Below are positions 37,309-45,799 of a DNA stretch of 64,000 nt, piece after piece. The notes under the pieces were generated by a model. The model was not told where the DNA came from, made no database searches, and was given only the letters and a program-made list of their open reading frames with translations. Each line of letters begins with the position of its first letter. The first letter of the stretch is position 1. This DNA is from Alphaproteobacteria bacterium. Lineage in GTDB: Bacteria; Pseudomonadota; Alphaproteobacteria; Sphingomonadales; Kordiimonadaceae. The stretch spans positions 58,111 to 122,110 of the forward strand of contig SBGU01000053.1 in NCBI GenBank assembly GCA_006226495.1. The letters are read 5' to 3'. The position numbers were made by a program, and so were the translations under genes.

Positions 37309-38310
37309 TTATTCCTTGTAGATGGCCACACTGGCGGGTGTATCGCTGCCGACCTTGCCACGGAACATGCCCGGTGTATTGAAGGTCTGGCTCATGTTGC
37401 CATTCTTGTCGACCGCGATGATGCCGCCGTCACCGCCCATTTCCACCAGTTGCTGCATGACGATGCGGTCAGCCGCCGCCTGCAGGTCAAGGCCGCCATA
37501 TTCCATCAGCGCGCAGATGCTGTGGGCGACAGTCGCCCGGATGAAAAATTCACCATGGCCGGTGGCAGACACCGCACAGCTCGCATTATTGGCATAGGTG
37601 CCGGCGCCGATGATCGGGCTGTCGCCAATGCGGCCATGGGCCTTGTTGGTCATGCCGCCGGTCGACGTGCCGGCAGCCAGGTTGCCGTGCGTGTCACGGG
37701 CGACGGCACCCACTGTGCCATATTTATATTCGATATCATGATCGAGCACGGCGCTCGAACCCTTGGCCTTGGCGGACTGCAACTGGCCCCAACGGTAATC
37801 GGTGAAGAAATAGGCGTCGTCGGCGCGTTCGATACCGTTTTCATCGGCAAACTGTTCTGCGCCAGGGCCCTGCAGCATCACATGCTGGGACTTTTCCATC
37901 ACCGCGCGCGCGAGCAGGATCGGGTTTTTCACGTGGGTCACGCTGGCGACGGCACCCGCATTCAGGGTCTTGCCGTCCATGATGGCGCTGTCCATCTCGT
38001 TTTTGCCTTCGGCGGTGAACACGGCACCGCGGCCGGCATTGAAGTGGGGCGAATTTTCCAGAACCTGGATGGCGGCTGTGACCGCGTCCAGCGCGGCGCC
38101 GCCGTTTTTCAGCACCGTCTGGCCGGCCTCAAGCGCGTGGTTCAGGTCGGCGCGGATTTCGGCTTCCAGTTCAGGTGTCAGCTTGTCTGGCGTTATGGTG
38201 CCGGCGCCGCCATGGATCACCAGCGAATAGGTTGGTGTGTCATCTGCCTGTGCCATGCCGGTTGCTCCCAGTAACATGATGGCTGCTGTCACGAAATTTT
38301 TAAATTGCAT
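37309..38310 (-). CDS. Exported isoaspartyl peptidase/L-asparaginase (Ntn hydrolase)
   Basis: A 333-aa type 2/plant-type asparaginase precursor that self-cleaves before Thr199 (YKYGTVGAVARD) to form the catalytic N-terminal Thr of the beta subunit. The alpha part shows IHGGAGT and the beta part STGGMTNKAHGRIGDSPIIG with substrate-binding residues. Residues 1-22 form a signal peptide (ending GMAQA-DD), so it acts in the periplasm, hydrolysing iso-Asp dipeptides and asparagine. ATG 38310 is set by GGGAGGG upstream; a longer open frame would bury the signal peptide. It is divergent from the DUF885 peptidase gene, also exported. Confidence 0.94.
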   Translation of the reverse strand: MQFKNFVTAAIMLLGATGMAQADDTPTYSLVIHGGAGTITPDKLTPELEAEIRADLNHALEAGQTVLKNGGAALDAVTAAIQVLENSPHFNAGRGAVFTAEGKNEMDSAIMDGKTLNAGAVASVTHVKNPILLARAVMEKSQHVMLQGPGAEQFADENGIERADDAYFFTDYRWGQLQSAKAKGSSAVLDHDIEYKYGTVGAVARDTHGNLAAGTSTGGMTNKAHGRIGDSPIIGAGTYANNASCAVSATGHGEFFIRATVAHSICALMEYGGLDLQAAADRIVMQQLVEMGGDGGIIAVDKNGNMSQTFNTPGMFRGKVGSDTPASVAIYKE

Positions 38311-38401
38311 CGGGCCCTCCCTGTTTGACAGTGCCGGGATTGTTCCGCATGAATGATGCACGATCAAGCCCAATATCCATAAGAATGGGGGAGGGGACCC
38401 A

Positions 38402-40183
38402 ATGTCACCCAAAGCGATGCTGACAGCCCTTGTGGCTGTTATTGTGCTGGCCACCTCGGTACCTGCCAGCGCCAAAGGCGGCAGTGCCGAAGACCGGCTG
38501 CATGTGCTGTTCCAGAAGGAACGCACCGATTATTATGCTGAACATCCGGGCAGCGGCCCGCGCGGCAAGCCGCGCCCCGTGGCCGACCGTATGGCGGGGG
38601 AAAGCCCTGCCGACCAGGCCCGGCGCCAGGCCACGGCACAGGGATTCCTGGACGAACTGCTGGCCATCCCGCGCGACAAGTTGTCGGCTGAGGACCAGCT
38701 CAATTACGACATGTTCCGCTTCATGCTGGAAAGCGACCTGGTGTTCTATAAATACCGCACCTGGCGCCTGCCGCTGCAGGCCGACAGCGGGTTCCACACC
38801 TGGCCCGCGCGCATGTGGCAGTCGGTCAATTTCCGCAATACACAGGACTATGAAGCCTATATCCGGCGCCTGCAGGACCTGCCGCGCTATTTGCAGGAAA
38901 ATATCGACAATATGCGTACAGGCATCAAGGAAGGCTTCACCATGCCCAGGGTGGTGCTGGACGGCCTGATGCCCAGCTTCGATGCCATGGTCAGCGACAG
39001 CGCAGAGGGCAGCAGCTTCTACGAGCCTTTCAAGGCCATGTCTGCGGATGTGCCGGAAGCCGACCAGGTTGCGCTGCGCGAAACTGCGGTCGATGTGATC
39101 CTGAACCAGGTGATGCCGGCCTACCGCGAACTGGCGGCCTTCATGAAGGACGAATATTACCCCGCCGCGCGTGAAAGCATCGGTGCGTCCGAATGGCCGG
39201 AAGGGCGCGACTATTATGAAGCCATGGTGCGTTATTATACCACGCTCGATATCACGTCCGACGAGGTGCATGAACTGGGCCTGAAGGAAGTGGCGCGCAT
39301 CCGGGCCGAGATGGAAGACATCATCAAACAGGTTGGCTTCCAGGGCGACTTTGCTGATTTCCTCAAGTTCCTGCGCACGGACCCGCAGTTCTATGTGACG
39401 ACCGAAAAAGAACTGCTGATGCACGCAAGCTATATTGCCAAGAAGATCGATGGCCGCCTGCCGTCCCTGTTCGGCAAGCTGCCGCGCCAGCCCTATAGTG
39501 TCGAACCGGTGCCCGCCGTGCTGGCGCCCAACTATACCACAGGCCGCTATTCGGGGGCGCCCCTTGATGCACCGCGCGGCGGGCAATATTGGGTGAATAC
39601 CTATGCGCTCGACAAACGGCCGCTTTATAACCTGCCGGCCCTGACCCTGCATGAAGCTGTGCCCGGCCACCATCTGCAGATCGCCCTGTCGCAGGAACTG
39701 GAGAATGTGCCCGAATTCCGGCTGGAGATTTACCCGCACGCATTTGGCGAAGGCTGGGGCCTTTATAGTGAAAAGCTCGGCCTGGACATGAATATCTATG
39801 AAACGCCGTATGAGCAGTTCGGGCGCCTGAGCTATGAAATGTGGCGGGCGTGCCGGCTGGTCATCGACACCGGCATTCATGCCAAGGGCTGGACACGTGA
39901 GCAGGCGATTGCGCTGTTGGCCGACAATTCGGCCCTGTCGCTCCATAATGTGCGCACCGAGGTCGACCGCTATATCGCCTGGCCGGGGCAGGCGCTTGCC
40001 TACAAGATGGGCGAACTGAAGTTCCTGGAACTGCGCGAACGCGCCAAGAAGGAACTGGGCCCCGACTTTGATATCAGGGCGTTCCATGATGCCGTGCTGT
40101 CGGCGGGCGGTATCCCGCTTTATATCGTCGATGCCCGTATCAGCGACTGGATCGCGTCGGTGAAAAAAGCCAAGGCGAAATAA
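38402..40183 (+). CDS. Exported DUF885 family protein (predicted metallopeptidase)
   Basis: A 593-aa protein with a signal peptide (residues 1-23, VPASA-K). It carries the DUF885 core: TLHEAVPGHHLQIALSQEL at about 414-432, with an HE...HH metal motif (His417, Glu418, His423, His424), and GEGWGLYSEKLGLDM about 30 residues on with the putative third ligand Glu. DUF885 proteins are predicted zinc carboxypeptidase/oligopeptidase-like enzymes related to M32/M2-type folds; few are characterised. Preceded by GGGGGAGGGG. Next to a periplasmic isoaspartyl peptidase, so a periplasmic peptide-degrading role is a fair inference. Confidence 0.9.
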   Translation: MSPKAMLTALVAVIVLATSVPASAKGGSAEDRLHVLFQKERTDYYAEHPGSGPRGKPRPVADRMAGESPADQARRQATAQGFLDELLAIPRDKLSAEDQLNYDMFRFMLESDLVFYKYRTWRLPLQADSGFHTWPARMWQSVNFRNTQDYEAYIRRLQDLPRYLQENIDNMRTGIKEGFTMPRVVLDGLMPSFDAMVSDSAEGSSFYEPFKAMSADVPEADQVALRETAVDVILNQVMPAYRELAAFMKDEYYPAARESIGASEWPEGRDYYEAMVRYYTTLDITSDEVHELGLKEVARIRAEMEDIIKQVGFQGDFADFLKFLRTDPQFYVTTEKELLMHASYIAKKIDGRLPSLFGKLPRQPYSVEPVPAVLAPNYTTGRYSGAPLDAPRGGQYWVNTYALDKRPLYNLPALTLHEAVPGHHLQIALSQELENVPEFRLEIYPHAFGEGWGLYSEKLGLDMNIYETPYEQFGRLSYEMWRACRLVIDTGIHAKGWTREQAIALLADNSALSLHNVRTEVDRYIAWPGQALAYKMGELKFLELRERAKKELGPDFDIRAFHDAVLSAGGIPLYIVDARISDWIASVKKAKAK

Positions 40184-40204
40184 TTGCTTCGGTAGAATGG
40201 TGTT

Positions 40205-40236
40205 CGGCATGGGTGCGCCCGTGCCGGCATTTCTTG
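40205..40236 (+). terminator. Probable terminator after the DUF885 gene
   Basis: CGGCATGGG-TGCG-CCCGTGCCG: 9-bp stem with one G-U pair and a tetraloop, followed by GCATTTCTTG. The U-tract is short, so termination strength is uncertain. It lies 22 bp after the DUF885 stop. Confidence 0.55.
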
Positions 40237-40337
40237 AAAAATAATTCCGGTATCGACAATTATTTGGTTGATGTTTGCCTTGAAATAAGGAAAGTGCCGC
40301 TTAAATCAGGATACCTGTTTCGCCTGGAGAGTAGAGC

Positions 40338-41339
40338 ATGTCTGAAAACACCGGTGCCTTGGCCGCCATTGGCAACACCCCGCTGATCAAGCTGAAATAT
40401 GCGTCGGAACTGACCGGTTGCACCATTCTGGGCAAGGCCGAATATGCCAATCCCGGCGGCTCGCTGAAGGACCGGCCCGCGCTCAATATCGTTGAGGATG
40501 CGGAAGCGAAGGGCCAGCTTGAACAGGGCGGCCTGATTGTCGAGGGTACTGCGGGCAACACAGGCATTGGCCTGACCGTGGTCGCGAACGCCAAAGGCTA
40601 CCGCACCCTGATCGTGATGCCGGAAACCCAGAGCCAGGAAAAGATCGATACCCTGCGCCTGATGGGTGCCACCGTGAAGCTGGTGCCCGCGGCCCCCTAT
40701 TCAAACCCCGGCAACTTCAACCATGTCGCCCGGCGGCTGGCGGAAGAACTGGCGGCAAGCGAACAGCATGGGGTGATCTGGGCCAACCAGTTCGACAATG
40801 TCGCCAACCGCGACGCCCATGTGAAAACCACCGCCCGCGAAATCTGGCAACAGACTGGCGGCAAGGTCGATGCCTTCATCACCGCGATCGGTTCTGGCGG
40901 CTCGCTGGCCGGCACGGGTATCGGCCTCAAGGGTTTCAACAAGGATATCGTCGTCGCCGCCGCCGACCCCATGGGCGCGGCCATGTATAATTATTACAAA
41001 CACGGCGAACTGAAATCGGAAGGCAGTTCCATCACAGAAGGTATCGGGCAGGGGCGTATTACCGAAAACCTGAAGGACGCGCCCATTGACGACGCGTTCC
41101 AGATCACGGACGACGAAGCCCTGCCGATTGCTTTTGACCTTCTGAAAAAGGAAGGCCTGTGCGTGGGCTCGTCCACCGGCGTGAACGTGGCAGGTGCCAT
41201 CCGCCTCGCCCGCCAGATGGGCCCCGGCAAGACCATTGTCACCCTTTTGTGCGACAGTGGCCTGCGTTACCAGTCCAAGATGTTTAATCCGGAATTCCTC
41301 AGGTCCAAGAACCTGCCGGTGCCGGGCTGGCTGGGCTAG
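40338..41339 (+). CDS. cysK: Cysteine synthase A (O-acetylserine sulfhydrylase)
   Basis: A 333-aa PLP fold-type II enzyme making cysteine from O-acetylserine and sulfide. PLP Lys44 lies in YANPGGSLKDRPA; the substrate loop is EGTAGNTGIGL; the phosphate-binding loop is AIGSGGSLAGTG. The C-terminal CDSGLRYQSKMFNPEFL is characteristic of the longer CysK variant of alphaproteobacteria. The Leu in GGSLKDR (commonly Val) and AGNT (commonly SGNT) are subgroup variations; a related activity such as cystathionine beta-synthase is less likely for lack of extra domains. Its own promoter region is the 155-bp gap upstream. It converges on the Lrp gene. Confidence 0.9.
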   Translation: MSENTGALAAIGNTPLIKLKYASELTGCTILGKAEYANPGGSLKDRPALNIVEDAEAKGQLEQGGLIVEGTAGNTGIGLTVVANAKGYRTLIVMPETQSQEKIDTLRLMGATVKLVPAAPYSNPGNFNHVARRLAEELAASEQHGVIWANQFDNVANRDAHVKTTAREIWQQTGGKVDAFITAIGSGGSLAGTGIGLKGFNKDIVVAAADPMGAAMYNYYKHGELKSEGSSITEGIGQGRITENLKDAPIDDAFQITDDEALPIAFDLLKKEGLCVGSSTGVNVAGAIRLARQMGPGKTIVTLLCDSGLRYQSKMFNPEFLRSKNLPVPGWLG

Positions 41340-41342
41340 TCC

Positions 41343-41816
41343 TCAACGTTCCGCAAGCGGCAGGCGCGTGCGTTTCAGCACGGTCCTGAGGGCGAAGCCC
41401 GAATGGATGCGGGCCACGCCGGGCAGGCGGGTCAGCATATTATGGACGCGCTCATAATCGGGCGCGTCTTTCACCACCACCCGCAGCATATAATCGACAT
41501 CACCGCTCATGAGGTAACATTCCATGACCTCATGCACGCTTTTGACTGCAGCCTCGAAGCCGGCGAGTTTTTCCTCGCGCTGGTCCTCAAGCGACACCCG
41601 CACAAAAACCGACCCGGGCAAGCCGACGGCGGCCGCATTCAGGTGTGCGGCATAATGGGTAATGACCCCGCGGTCATGCAGGTTCTTGACGCGCCTCAGG
41701 CAGGCGGACTCGGACAATCCGATGCGCCCGGCCAGTTCTACATTCGACAGGCGGGCGTCTTTCTGTAATTGTTCCAGGATCGCACGATCAATCTTATCAA
41801 GTTCAGACATTAGCAT
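41343..41816 (-). CDS. Lrp/AsnC-family transcriptional regulator, likely regulator of ald
   Basis: A 157-aa regulator. The N-terminal winged HTH reads LDKIDRAILEQLQKDARLSNVELAGRIGLSESACLRRVKNL; a C-terminal RAM ligand-binding domain follows (GDVDYMLRVVVKDAPDYE). Alternative starts are ATG 41816 and 41810. It is divergent from alanine dehydrogenase (ald), the same arrangement as AldR/Lrp-ald pairs, where the regulator senses alanine and activates ald. A 9-bp inverted repeat with 30-bp centre spacing lies between the two genes (41851-41889) and is its likely site. Confidence 0.92.
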   Translation of the reverse strand: MLMSELDKIDRAILEQLQKDARLSNVELAGRIGLSESACLRRVKNLHDRGVITHYAAHLNAAAVGLPGSVFVRVSLEDQREEKLAGFEAAVKSVHEVMECYLMSGDVDYMLRVVVKDAPDYERVHNMLTRLPGVARIHSGFALRTVLKRTRLPLAER

Positions 41817-41850
41817 ACTCTTGCGTACTTATTACAAAAATGGACGTAAT

Positions 41851-41889
41851 CTTGCAAAGACACTAGGTGGCACCCCATGGCTTTGCAAG
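41851..41889. promoter_or_regulatory. Lrp/AldR-type operator between the regulator and ald
   Basis: CTTGCAAAG (41851-41859) and its exact complement CTTTGCAAG (41881-41889) are spaced centre to centre by 30 bp, about three helical turns. This suits an Lrp octamer binding one DNA face. The repeat is centred about 54 bp upstream of the presumed ald transcription start, as for an activator. Confidence 0.6.
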
Positions 41890-41911
41890 GACATTCGAGG
41901 GCATTCTGGCG

Positions 41912-41917
41912 TATAAT
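41912..41917 (+). promoter_or_regulatory. Candidate -10 element of ald
   Basis: A perfect TATAAT, 65 bp before the ald ATG. No good -35 hexamer is found 16-18 bp upstream, which fits a promoter that depends on an activator bound at 41851-41889. Confidence 0.5.
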
Positions 41918-41981
41918 CTGGGCCATATTGTGCCTGTGCCGGGAGGGCTGGCCGGGACCGCTGTGGATCTAGGAGGACAGC

Positions 41982-43100
41982 ATGCTTGTAGGTGTTCCGA
42001 AGGAAATCAAAAACCGCGAATATCGTGTGGGCCTGACGCCCGCGTCGGTGCGCGAACTTATCGCCCATGGCCACCAGGTCATGGTGCAGCATAACGCCGG
42101 CTTCGAAATCGGCTTCTCGAACGAAATGTACGCCGCCGTTGGCGCGACCATCGTTGAAACCGCCGCCGAGATTTTCGCCAAGGCCGACATGATCGTGAAG
42201 GTGAAAGAACCCCAGCCGGTTGAATGCGAAATGCTGCGCCCGGGCCAGATTCTCTATACCTACCTGCACCTGGCACCGGACCCCGAGCAGACCCAGGGCC
42301 TGATCAAGTCCGGCGCCATCGCCATCGCCTATGAAACCGTAACCGACGCCTTCGGCGGCCTGCCGCTTCTGGCGCCGATGTCTGAAGTTGCCGGTCGTAT
42401 GTCGATCCAGGCCGGTGCCCATGCGCTGGAAATGAGCCAGGGCGGCCGTGGCATGCTGCTGGGTGGCGTGCCCGGTGTTGCGCCGGCCAAGGTTGCCGTC
42501 ATCGGCGGTGGTGTTGTTGGCACCAACGCAGCCCGCATGGCCGTTGGCATGGGCGCGGATGTCACCATCCTCGACCGTTCGATCCGCCGCATGCAGCAAC
42601 TGGACGATATCTTCAAGGGCGCTGCCAAGACCGTCTTCTCGACCCAGGATGCGATCGAGGAATATGTTCTGGGCGCAGACCTCGTGGTGGGTGCGGTCCT
42701 GATCCCGGGTGCCGCAGCACCGAAACTCGTGTCCCGCGACATGGTTGGCAAGATGATGCGCGGTTCGGTCCTCGTGGATGTGGCCATCGACCAGGGCGGC
42801 TGTTTCGCCACCTCGAAAGCCACCACGCATGAAAACCCGACCTATATCGTCGACGAAGTTGTGCATTATTGCGTGGCAAACATGCCGGGCGGTGTTGCCC
42901 GCACCTCGACCCTGGCACTTAACAACGCGACCCTGCGCCACGCCATCGCCATCGCCGACAAAGGCTGGAAACAGGCACTCCTCGATGACAAGCACCTGCT
43001 TGAGGGCCTGAACGTCTGTGAAGGCAAGATCACCTATGAAGCCGTCGCCCGCGACCAGAACCTGGATTATGTTCCGGCGCTGAACGCTATTGGCGCCTGA
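41982..43100 (+). CDS. ald: Alanine dehydrogenase
   Basis: A 372-aa NAD enzyme catalysing L-alanine + H2O + NAD to pyruvate, ammonia and NADH. Catalytic residues fall at Arg15 ([10 protein letters not shown]), Lys75 (KVKEPQ) and His96 (YLHLAPD), the same numbering as the Mycobacterium enzyme. The Rossmann motif is [30 protein letters not shown] supplies the later Asp. AGGAGG precedes the ATG. It is divergent from the Lrp gene and probably cotranscribed with the asparaginase 24 bp downstream, grouping alanine and asparagine use. Confidence 0.97.
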   Translation: MLVGVPKEIKNREYRVGLTPASVRELIAHGHQVMVQHNAGFEIGFSNEMYAAVGATIVETAAEIFAKADMIVKVKEPQPVECEMLRPGQILYTYLHLAPDPEQTQGLIKSGAIAIAYETVTDAFGGLPLLAPMSEVAGRMSIQAGAHALEMSQGGRGMLLGGVPGVAPAKVAVIGGGVVGTNAARMAVGMGADVTILDRSIRRMQQLDDIFKGAAKTVFSTQDAIEEYVLGADLVVGAVLIPGAAAPKLVSRDMVGKMMRGSVLVDVAIDQGGCFATSKATTHENPTYIVDEVVHYCVANMPGGVARTSTLALNNATLRHAIAIADKGWKQALLDDKHLLEGLNVCEGKITYEAVARDQNLDYVPALNAIGA

Positions 43101-43124
43101 TACGGTTTCAGCTAAAAGGCGGGT

Positions 43125-44102
43125 ATGAACAAGAAGCCCGTCATCCAGGTGTTCGCCCTCGGCGGTACCATTGCGATGACCCCGGCGTCCGGCGCCGGGG
43201 TCGTTCCGTCTTTAACGGCAACCGATCTGGTGGCTGCCGTGCCCGGCCTGGCCGATATGGCCGACGTTCGCGCCGAAACCCTGATGCAGAAGGGTAGCGC
43301 CAACCTCGAATTTTCCCTGATTGCAGGCCTGTGTGCGCGGGCCATGGCGTCGGATGCCGATGGCATTGTGGTGACCCAGGGTACGGATTCGATGGAGGAA
43401 ACGGCGTTTCTTGCGAGCCTGTTGTGGACAGGTGACAAGCCGCTGGTTTTCACGGGTGCCATGCGCACGCCCAACCAGCCGGGCGCCGACGGTCCTGCCA
43501 ACCTGATGGATGCCGTGCGTGTCGCCATGCAGGCGCCGGCGGGTGTCTATCTGGTCATGAACAATGACGTGCACGACCCCTGGCGGGTTTCCAAGGAACA
43601 TACGTCTTCCGTCGCGGCCTTCTGGTCGAAAGGCGGGCCGCTCGCACAGGTGGTTGAAGGCACCGTGCGCTGGCAGCGACAGCCTGAACGTCGTGCCGTG
43701 ATCGCCGCTGGCGATGCCGGGCCCGGGCATTTTGCCCCTGTTGCGCTTCTGTCCGCCTGCCTGGATGACGATGGCCGTCTGTTCGACGGCCTGAAAAGTG
43801 CAGGTTACAAGGCGCTGGTGATCGAAGCCTTCGGGGCAGGGCATCTGTCCGAGCGCTGGGCCGATAAGGCGGAAGCACTGGCGGTGCACATGCCGGTCGT
43901 GTTCGCAAGCCGTGCCCGGGACGGCATGGTCTTTGAAAATACCTATGGCTACAGGGGTGCAGAGATCGATCTCATCCGCCGTGGCCTGGTGCCGTCCGGT
44001 GGCCTCAGTGGTCGCAAAGCGCGCATTCTACTCTCCCTCCTTGCAGGAAATACAAACCATGACTGGCGCCAAGTCTTTACGGCAGCCGCAAAAAGTGTTT
44101 GA
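43125..44102 (+). CDS. Asparaginase (type I/II fold)
   Basis: A 325-aa bacterial-type asparaginase. The first catalytic Thr is in FALGGTIAM (residues about 10-18) and the second in VVTQGTDSMEETA; FTGAMRTPNQPGADGPANL and the Ser/Glu region near the C-terminus fit. It hydrolyses asparagine to aspartate and ammonia. No signal peptide, so cytosolic, unlike the exported isoaspartyl-type enzyme at 37309. It starts 24 bp after ald and its TGA overlaps a TTG candidate start of the EAL gene. A glutaminase activity cannot be excluded. Confidence 0.92.
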   Translation: MNKKPVIQVFALGGTIAMTPASGAGVVPSLTATDLVAAVPGLADMADVRAETLMQKGSANLEFSLIAGLCARAMASDADGIVVTQGTDSMEETAFLASLLWTGDKPLVFTGAMRTPNQPGADGPANLMDAVRVAMQAPAGVYLVMNNDVHDPWRVSKEHTSSVAAFWSKGGPLAQVVEGTVRWQRQPERRAVIAAGDAGPGHFAPVALLSACLDDDGRLFDGLKSAGYKALVIEAFGAGHLSERWADKAEALAVHMPVVFASRARDGMVFENTYGYRGAEIDLIRRGLVPSGGLSGRKARILLSLLAGNTNHDWRQVFTAAAKSV

Positions 44103-45193
44103 GTACTAAAAATTCATGGAAGCATAAGTTGGACAGCTTGAGGGGTCGAGTGTTAGCCGCACAGTCATTGTTTCCTCCGGTAACAGGGGTAGGGCACGCT
44201 TTTTTCTGGTACCCGAGTGGCCAGGTCGCAGAGCGTGTGCGCCATTTGCTGACCAGCGGCGGCCTTGTCGAGATTCCGCTTGAGGAAGCGCATGTCGCCT
44301 GTTTTCTGTCTGACGACTTCGAATCGTTGATGCCCATATTGGAAACCGGTCTCACGGTCGCGGAGCGTCGTACCGTTCGGGCCCTGCTGTCCGAACGCAG
44401 CAAGCCGGGTCTTGCCGAATTCGGCTGCATGCAAACGGTTGAGGAACTGGGATTGAAGCTGTCGGCCCAGTGGTTGGGCGATATGCTGATGGACCGGCGC
44501 TACAAGTCGCTGATGCAGCCGATTGTCTCTGCTGCCGATCATGCCGACGTGCTTGGATATGAATTCCTGATCCGGGGCCTGCATACGGACGGCACCGATA
44601 TCAGTGCGCCGACCCTGTTCGACACTGCCGAAGCGGCGGGCATGCTGTATGCGCTTGATATGGCGGCGGGTGAGACAGCGGCGCGCACGGCGCAGAAGTT
44701 CGGCCTCAGGAACAAGATTTTCGTGAATGTGCTGCCGCGCACCATCAACGACGAGGAAGGCTTCGACGCCTGGCTTGAGGCTGTGCTTGGCGGCGCCTCG
44801 TTCAGCCCCGAACAGGTGGTGTTCGAAATTGTCGAAAGCCAGCAACTGTCGGACGTGGCAGCGGTGCGCAAGCTGATCGAGCGGCTGCACCGGCGCGGTA
44901 TCCTGATTGCGCTGGACGATTTTGGCACCGGCTTCAACAACCTTGGCGCCCTGACCGACATCCAGCCCGATTTCATCAAGCTCGACAAATCCCTGACCAA
45001 GGATGTCACCAATGATGGCCGCAAATGGACATTGGTGGCCAACATTGTCGATTCGGCCAAACAGTCGAATATCCGGGTTATCGCCGAAGGTGTCGAAGAC
45101 CAGCGCACGGCCCGCGCCCTCGACAGCGCCGGCGTCGACTATATGCAGGGGTACCTGTTCGGCAGGCCGAGTGAAGGGCCGCTCGGCACCTGA
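44099..45193 (+). CDS. EAL-domain protein (putative c-di-GMP phosphodiesterase)
   Basis: Up to 364 aa. The N-terminal 130 residues are unrecognised, include PPVTGVGHAFFWYPSG, and have no transmembrane segment. The EAL domain follows, with the signature altered to EFL (residues 155-157, GYEFLIRG) but the catalytic Glu kept. Other metal and base residues look intact: FVNVLP, VVFEIVESQ, ALDDFGTGFNNL (Asp273-Asp274), DFIKLDKSL and IAEGVED. Cyclic-di-GMP hydrolysis is therefore plausible. No good ATG exists: TTG 44099 (overlapping the asparaginase stop) is the longest start; TTG 44129 or GTG 44150 are alternatives. It meets the MarR gene end to end. Confidence 0.85.
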   Translation: MSTKNSWKHKLDSLRGRVLAAQSLFPPVTGVGHAFFWYPSGQVAERVRHLLTSGGLVEIPLEEAHVACFLSDDFESLMPILETGLTVAERRTVRALLSERSKPGLAEFGCMQTVEELGLKLSAQWLGDMLMDRRYKSLMQPIVSAADHADVLGYEFLIRGLHTDGTDISAPTLFDTAEAAGMLYALDMAAGETAARTAQKFGLRNKIFVNVLPRTINDEEGFDAWLEAVLGGASFSPEQVVFEIVESQQLSDVAAVRKLIERLHRRGILIALDDFGTGFNNLGALTDIQPDFIKLDKSLTKDVTNDGRKWTLVANIVDSAKQSNIRVIAEGVEDQRTARALDSAGVDYMQGYLFGRPSEGPLGT

Positions 45194-45646
45194 TCAGGCG
45201 TGCAGTTGGATATCCTCCAGCTTGTCCAGAAGGCTGGTCAGCAACGCACGCTCGTTTTCGCTCAGTTTATCCAGGATCTTGTGCTCATAACCCAGCGCGA
45301 TGGGTACAACCTCGCGATAGACTTCCTTGCCGGCTTCCGACAGGGCCAGCACCGACCGGCGCTTGTCATGGGCACTGAAATGCCGCTCCAGCCGGCCCGC
45401 TTCCAGAAGTTTGCTCACGGCGCGCGACACAGCCACCTTGTCCATGGCGGTGCGTTCGGCCACCTGGCCTGCGGAAAGGTCGGGTTCTTCGCCCACCACC
45501 GCCATGACCCGCCATTCGGGCAGGGTTAGCTGGAACCGCTCTTCATAACCATCGGCAATGGCGCGGCTGATACGGTTCGACAGGACCGACAGGCGGTAGG
45601 GCAGAAAGTCCCCGAGGCAGAGTGTGTCGTTGGCGTTTTTTTTCAT
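45194..45646 (-). CDS. MarR-family transcriptional regulator, divergent from hppD
   Basis: A 150-aa winged-helix dimer. The core is EWRVMAVVGEEPDLSAGQVAE followed by RTAMDKVAVSRAVSKLLEAG and the wing DKRRSVLALSEAG. These proteins repress and respond to small aromatic ligands. It is transcribed away from the tyrosine catabolic operon and shares the 153-bp intergenic region that contains an 18-bp palindrome inside the hppD promoter. A local repressor of tyrosine/phenylalanine degradation and of itself is the simplest reading. Effector (tyrosine, HPP or homogentisate) is unknown. Confidence 0.92.
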   Translation of the reverse strand: MKKNANDTLCLGDFLPYRLSVLSNRISRAIADGYEERFQLTLPEWRVMAVVGEEPDLSAGQVAERTAMDKVAVSRAVSKLLEAGRLERHFSAHDKRRSVLALSEAGKEVYREVVPIALGYEHKILDKLSENERALLTSLLDKLEDIQLHA

Positions 45647-45663
45647 TTTACCCTCATCGCGAC

Positions 45664-45692
45664 TTGCAATTAGTTTCGTATGAAACTATTAT
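45664..45692 (+). promoter_or_regulatory. hppD operon promoter with embedded MarR operator
   Basis: TTGCAA (45664-45669), a 17-bp spacer and TATTAT (45687-45692) form a good sigma-70 promoter. The spacer is almost filled by TAGTTTC-GTAT-GAAACTA (45671-45688), perfect 7-bp arms. A repressor bound there would block RNA polymerase. The transcript would start near 45699, leaving a leader of about 100 nt before hppD. The divergent MarR protein is the natural candidate. Confidence 0.65.
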
Positions 45693-45799
45693 GTGCCGCA
45701 AGCGAAATCCACTGGTGTGCGCCCCAATCACCGACCGGGAAGGCTGTGACGGCGACACCGAATCTCTTTTGTATAGCTGACTTGGAAGTGAGGTGAAAC

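Noticed and set aside
37309..38526. Longer start (38526) for the isoaspartyl peptidase
   Set aside because: It would bury the clear signal peptide beginning at 38310, overlap the divergent DUF885 gene, and ignore the GGGAGGG site.
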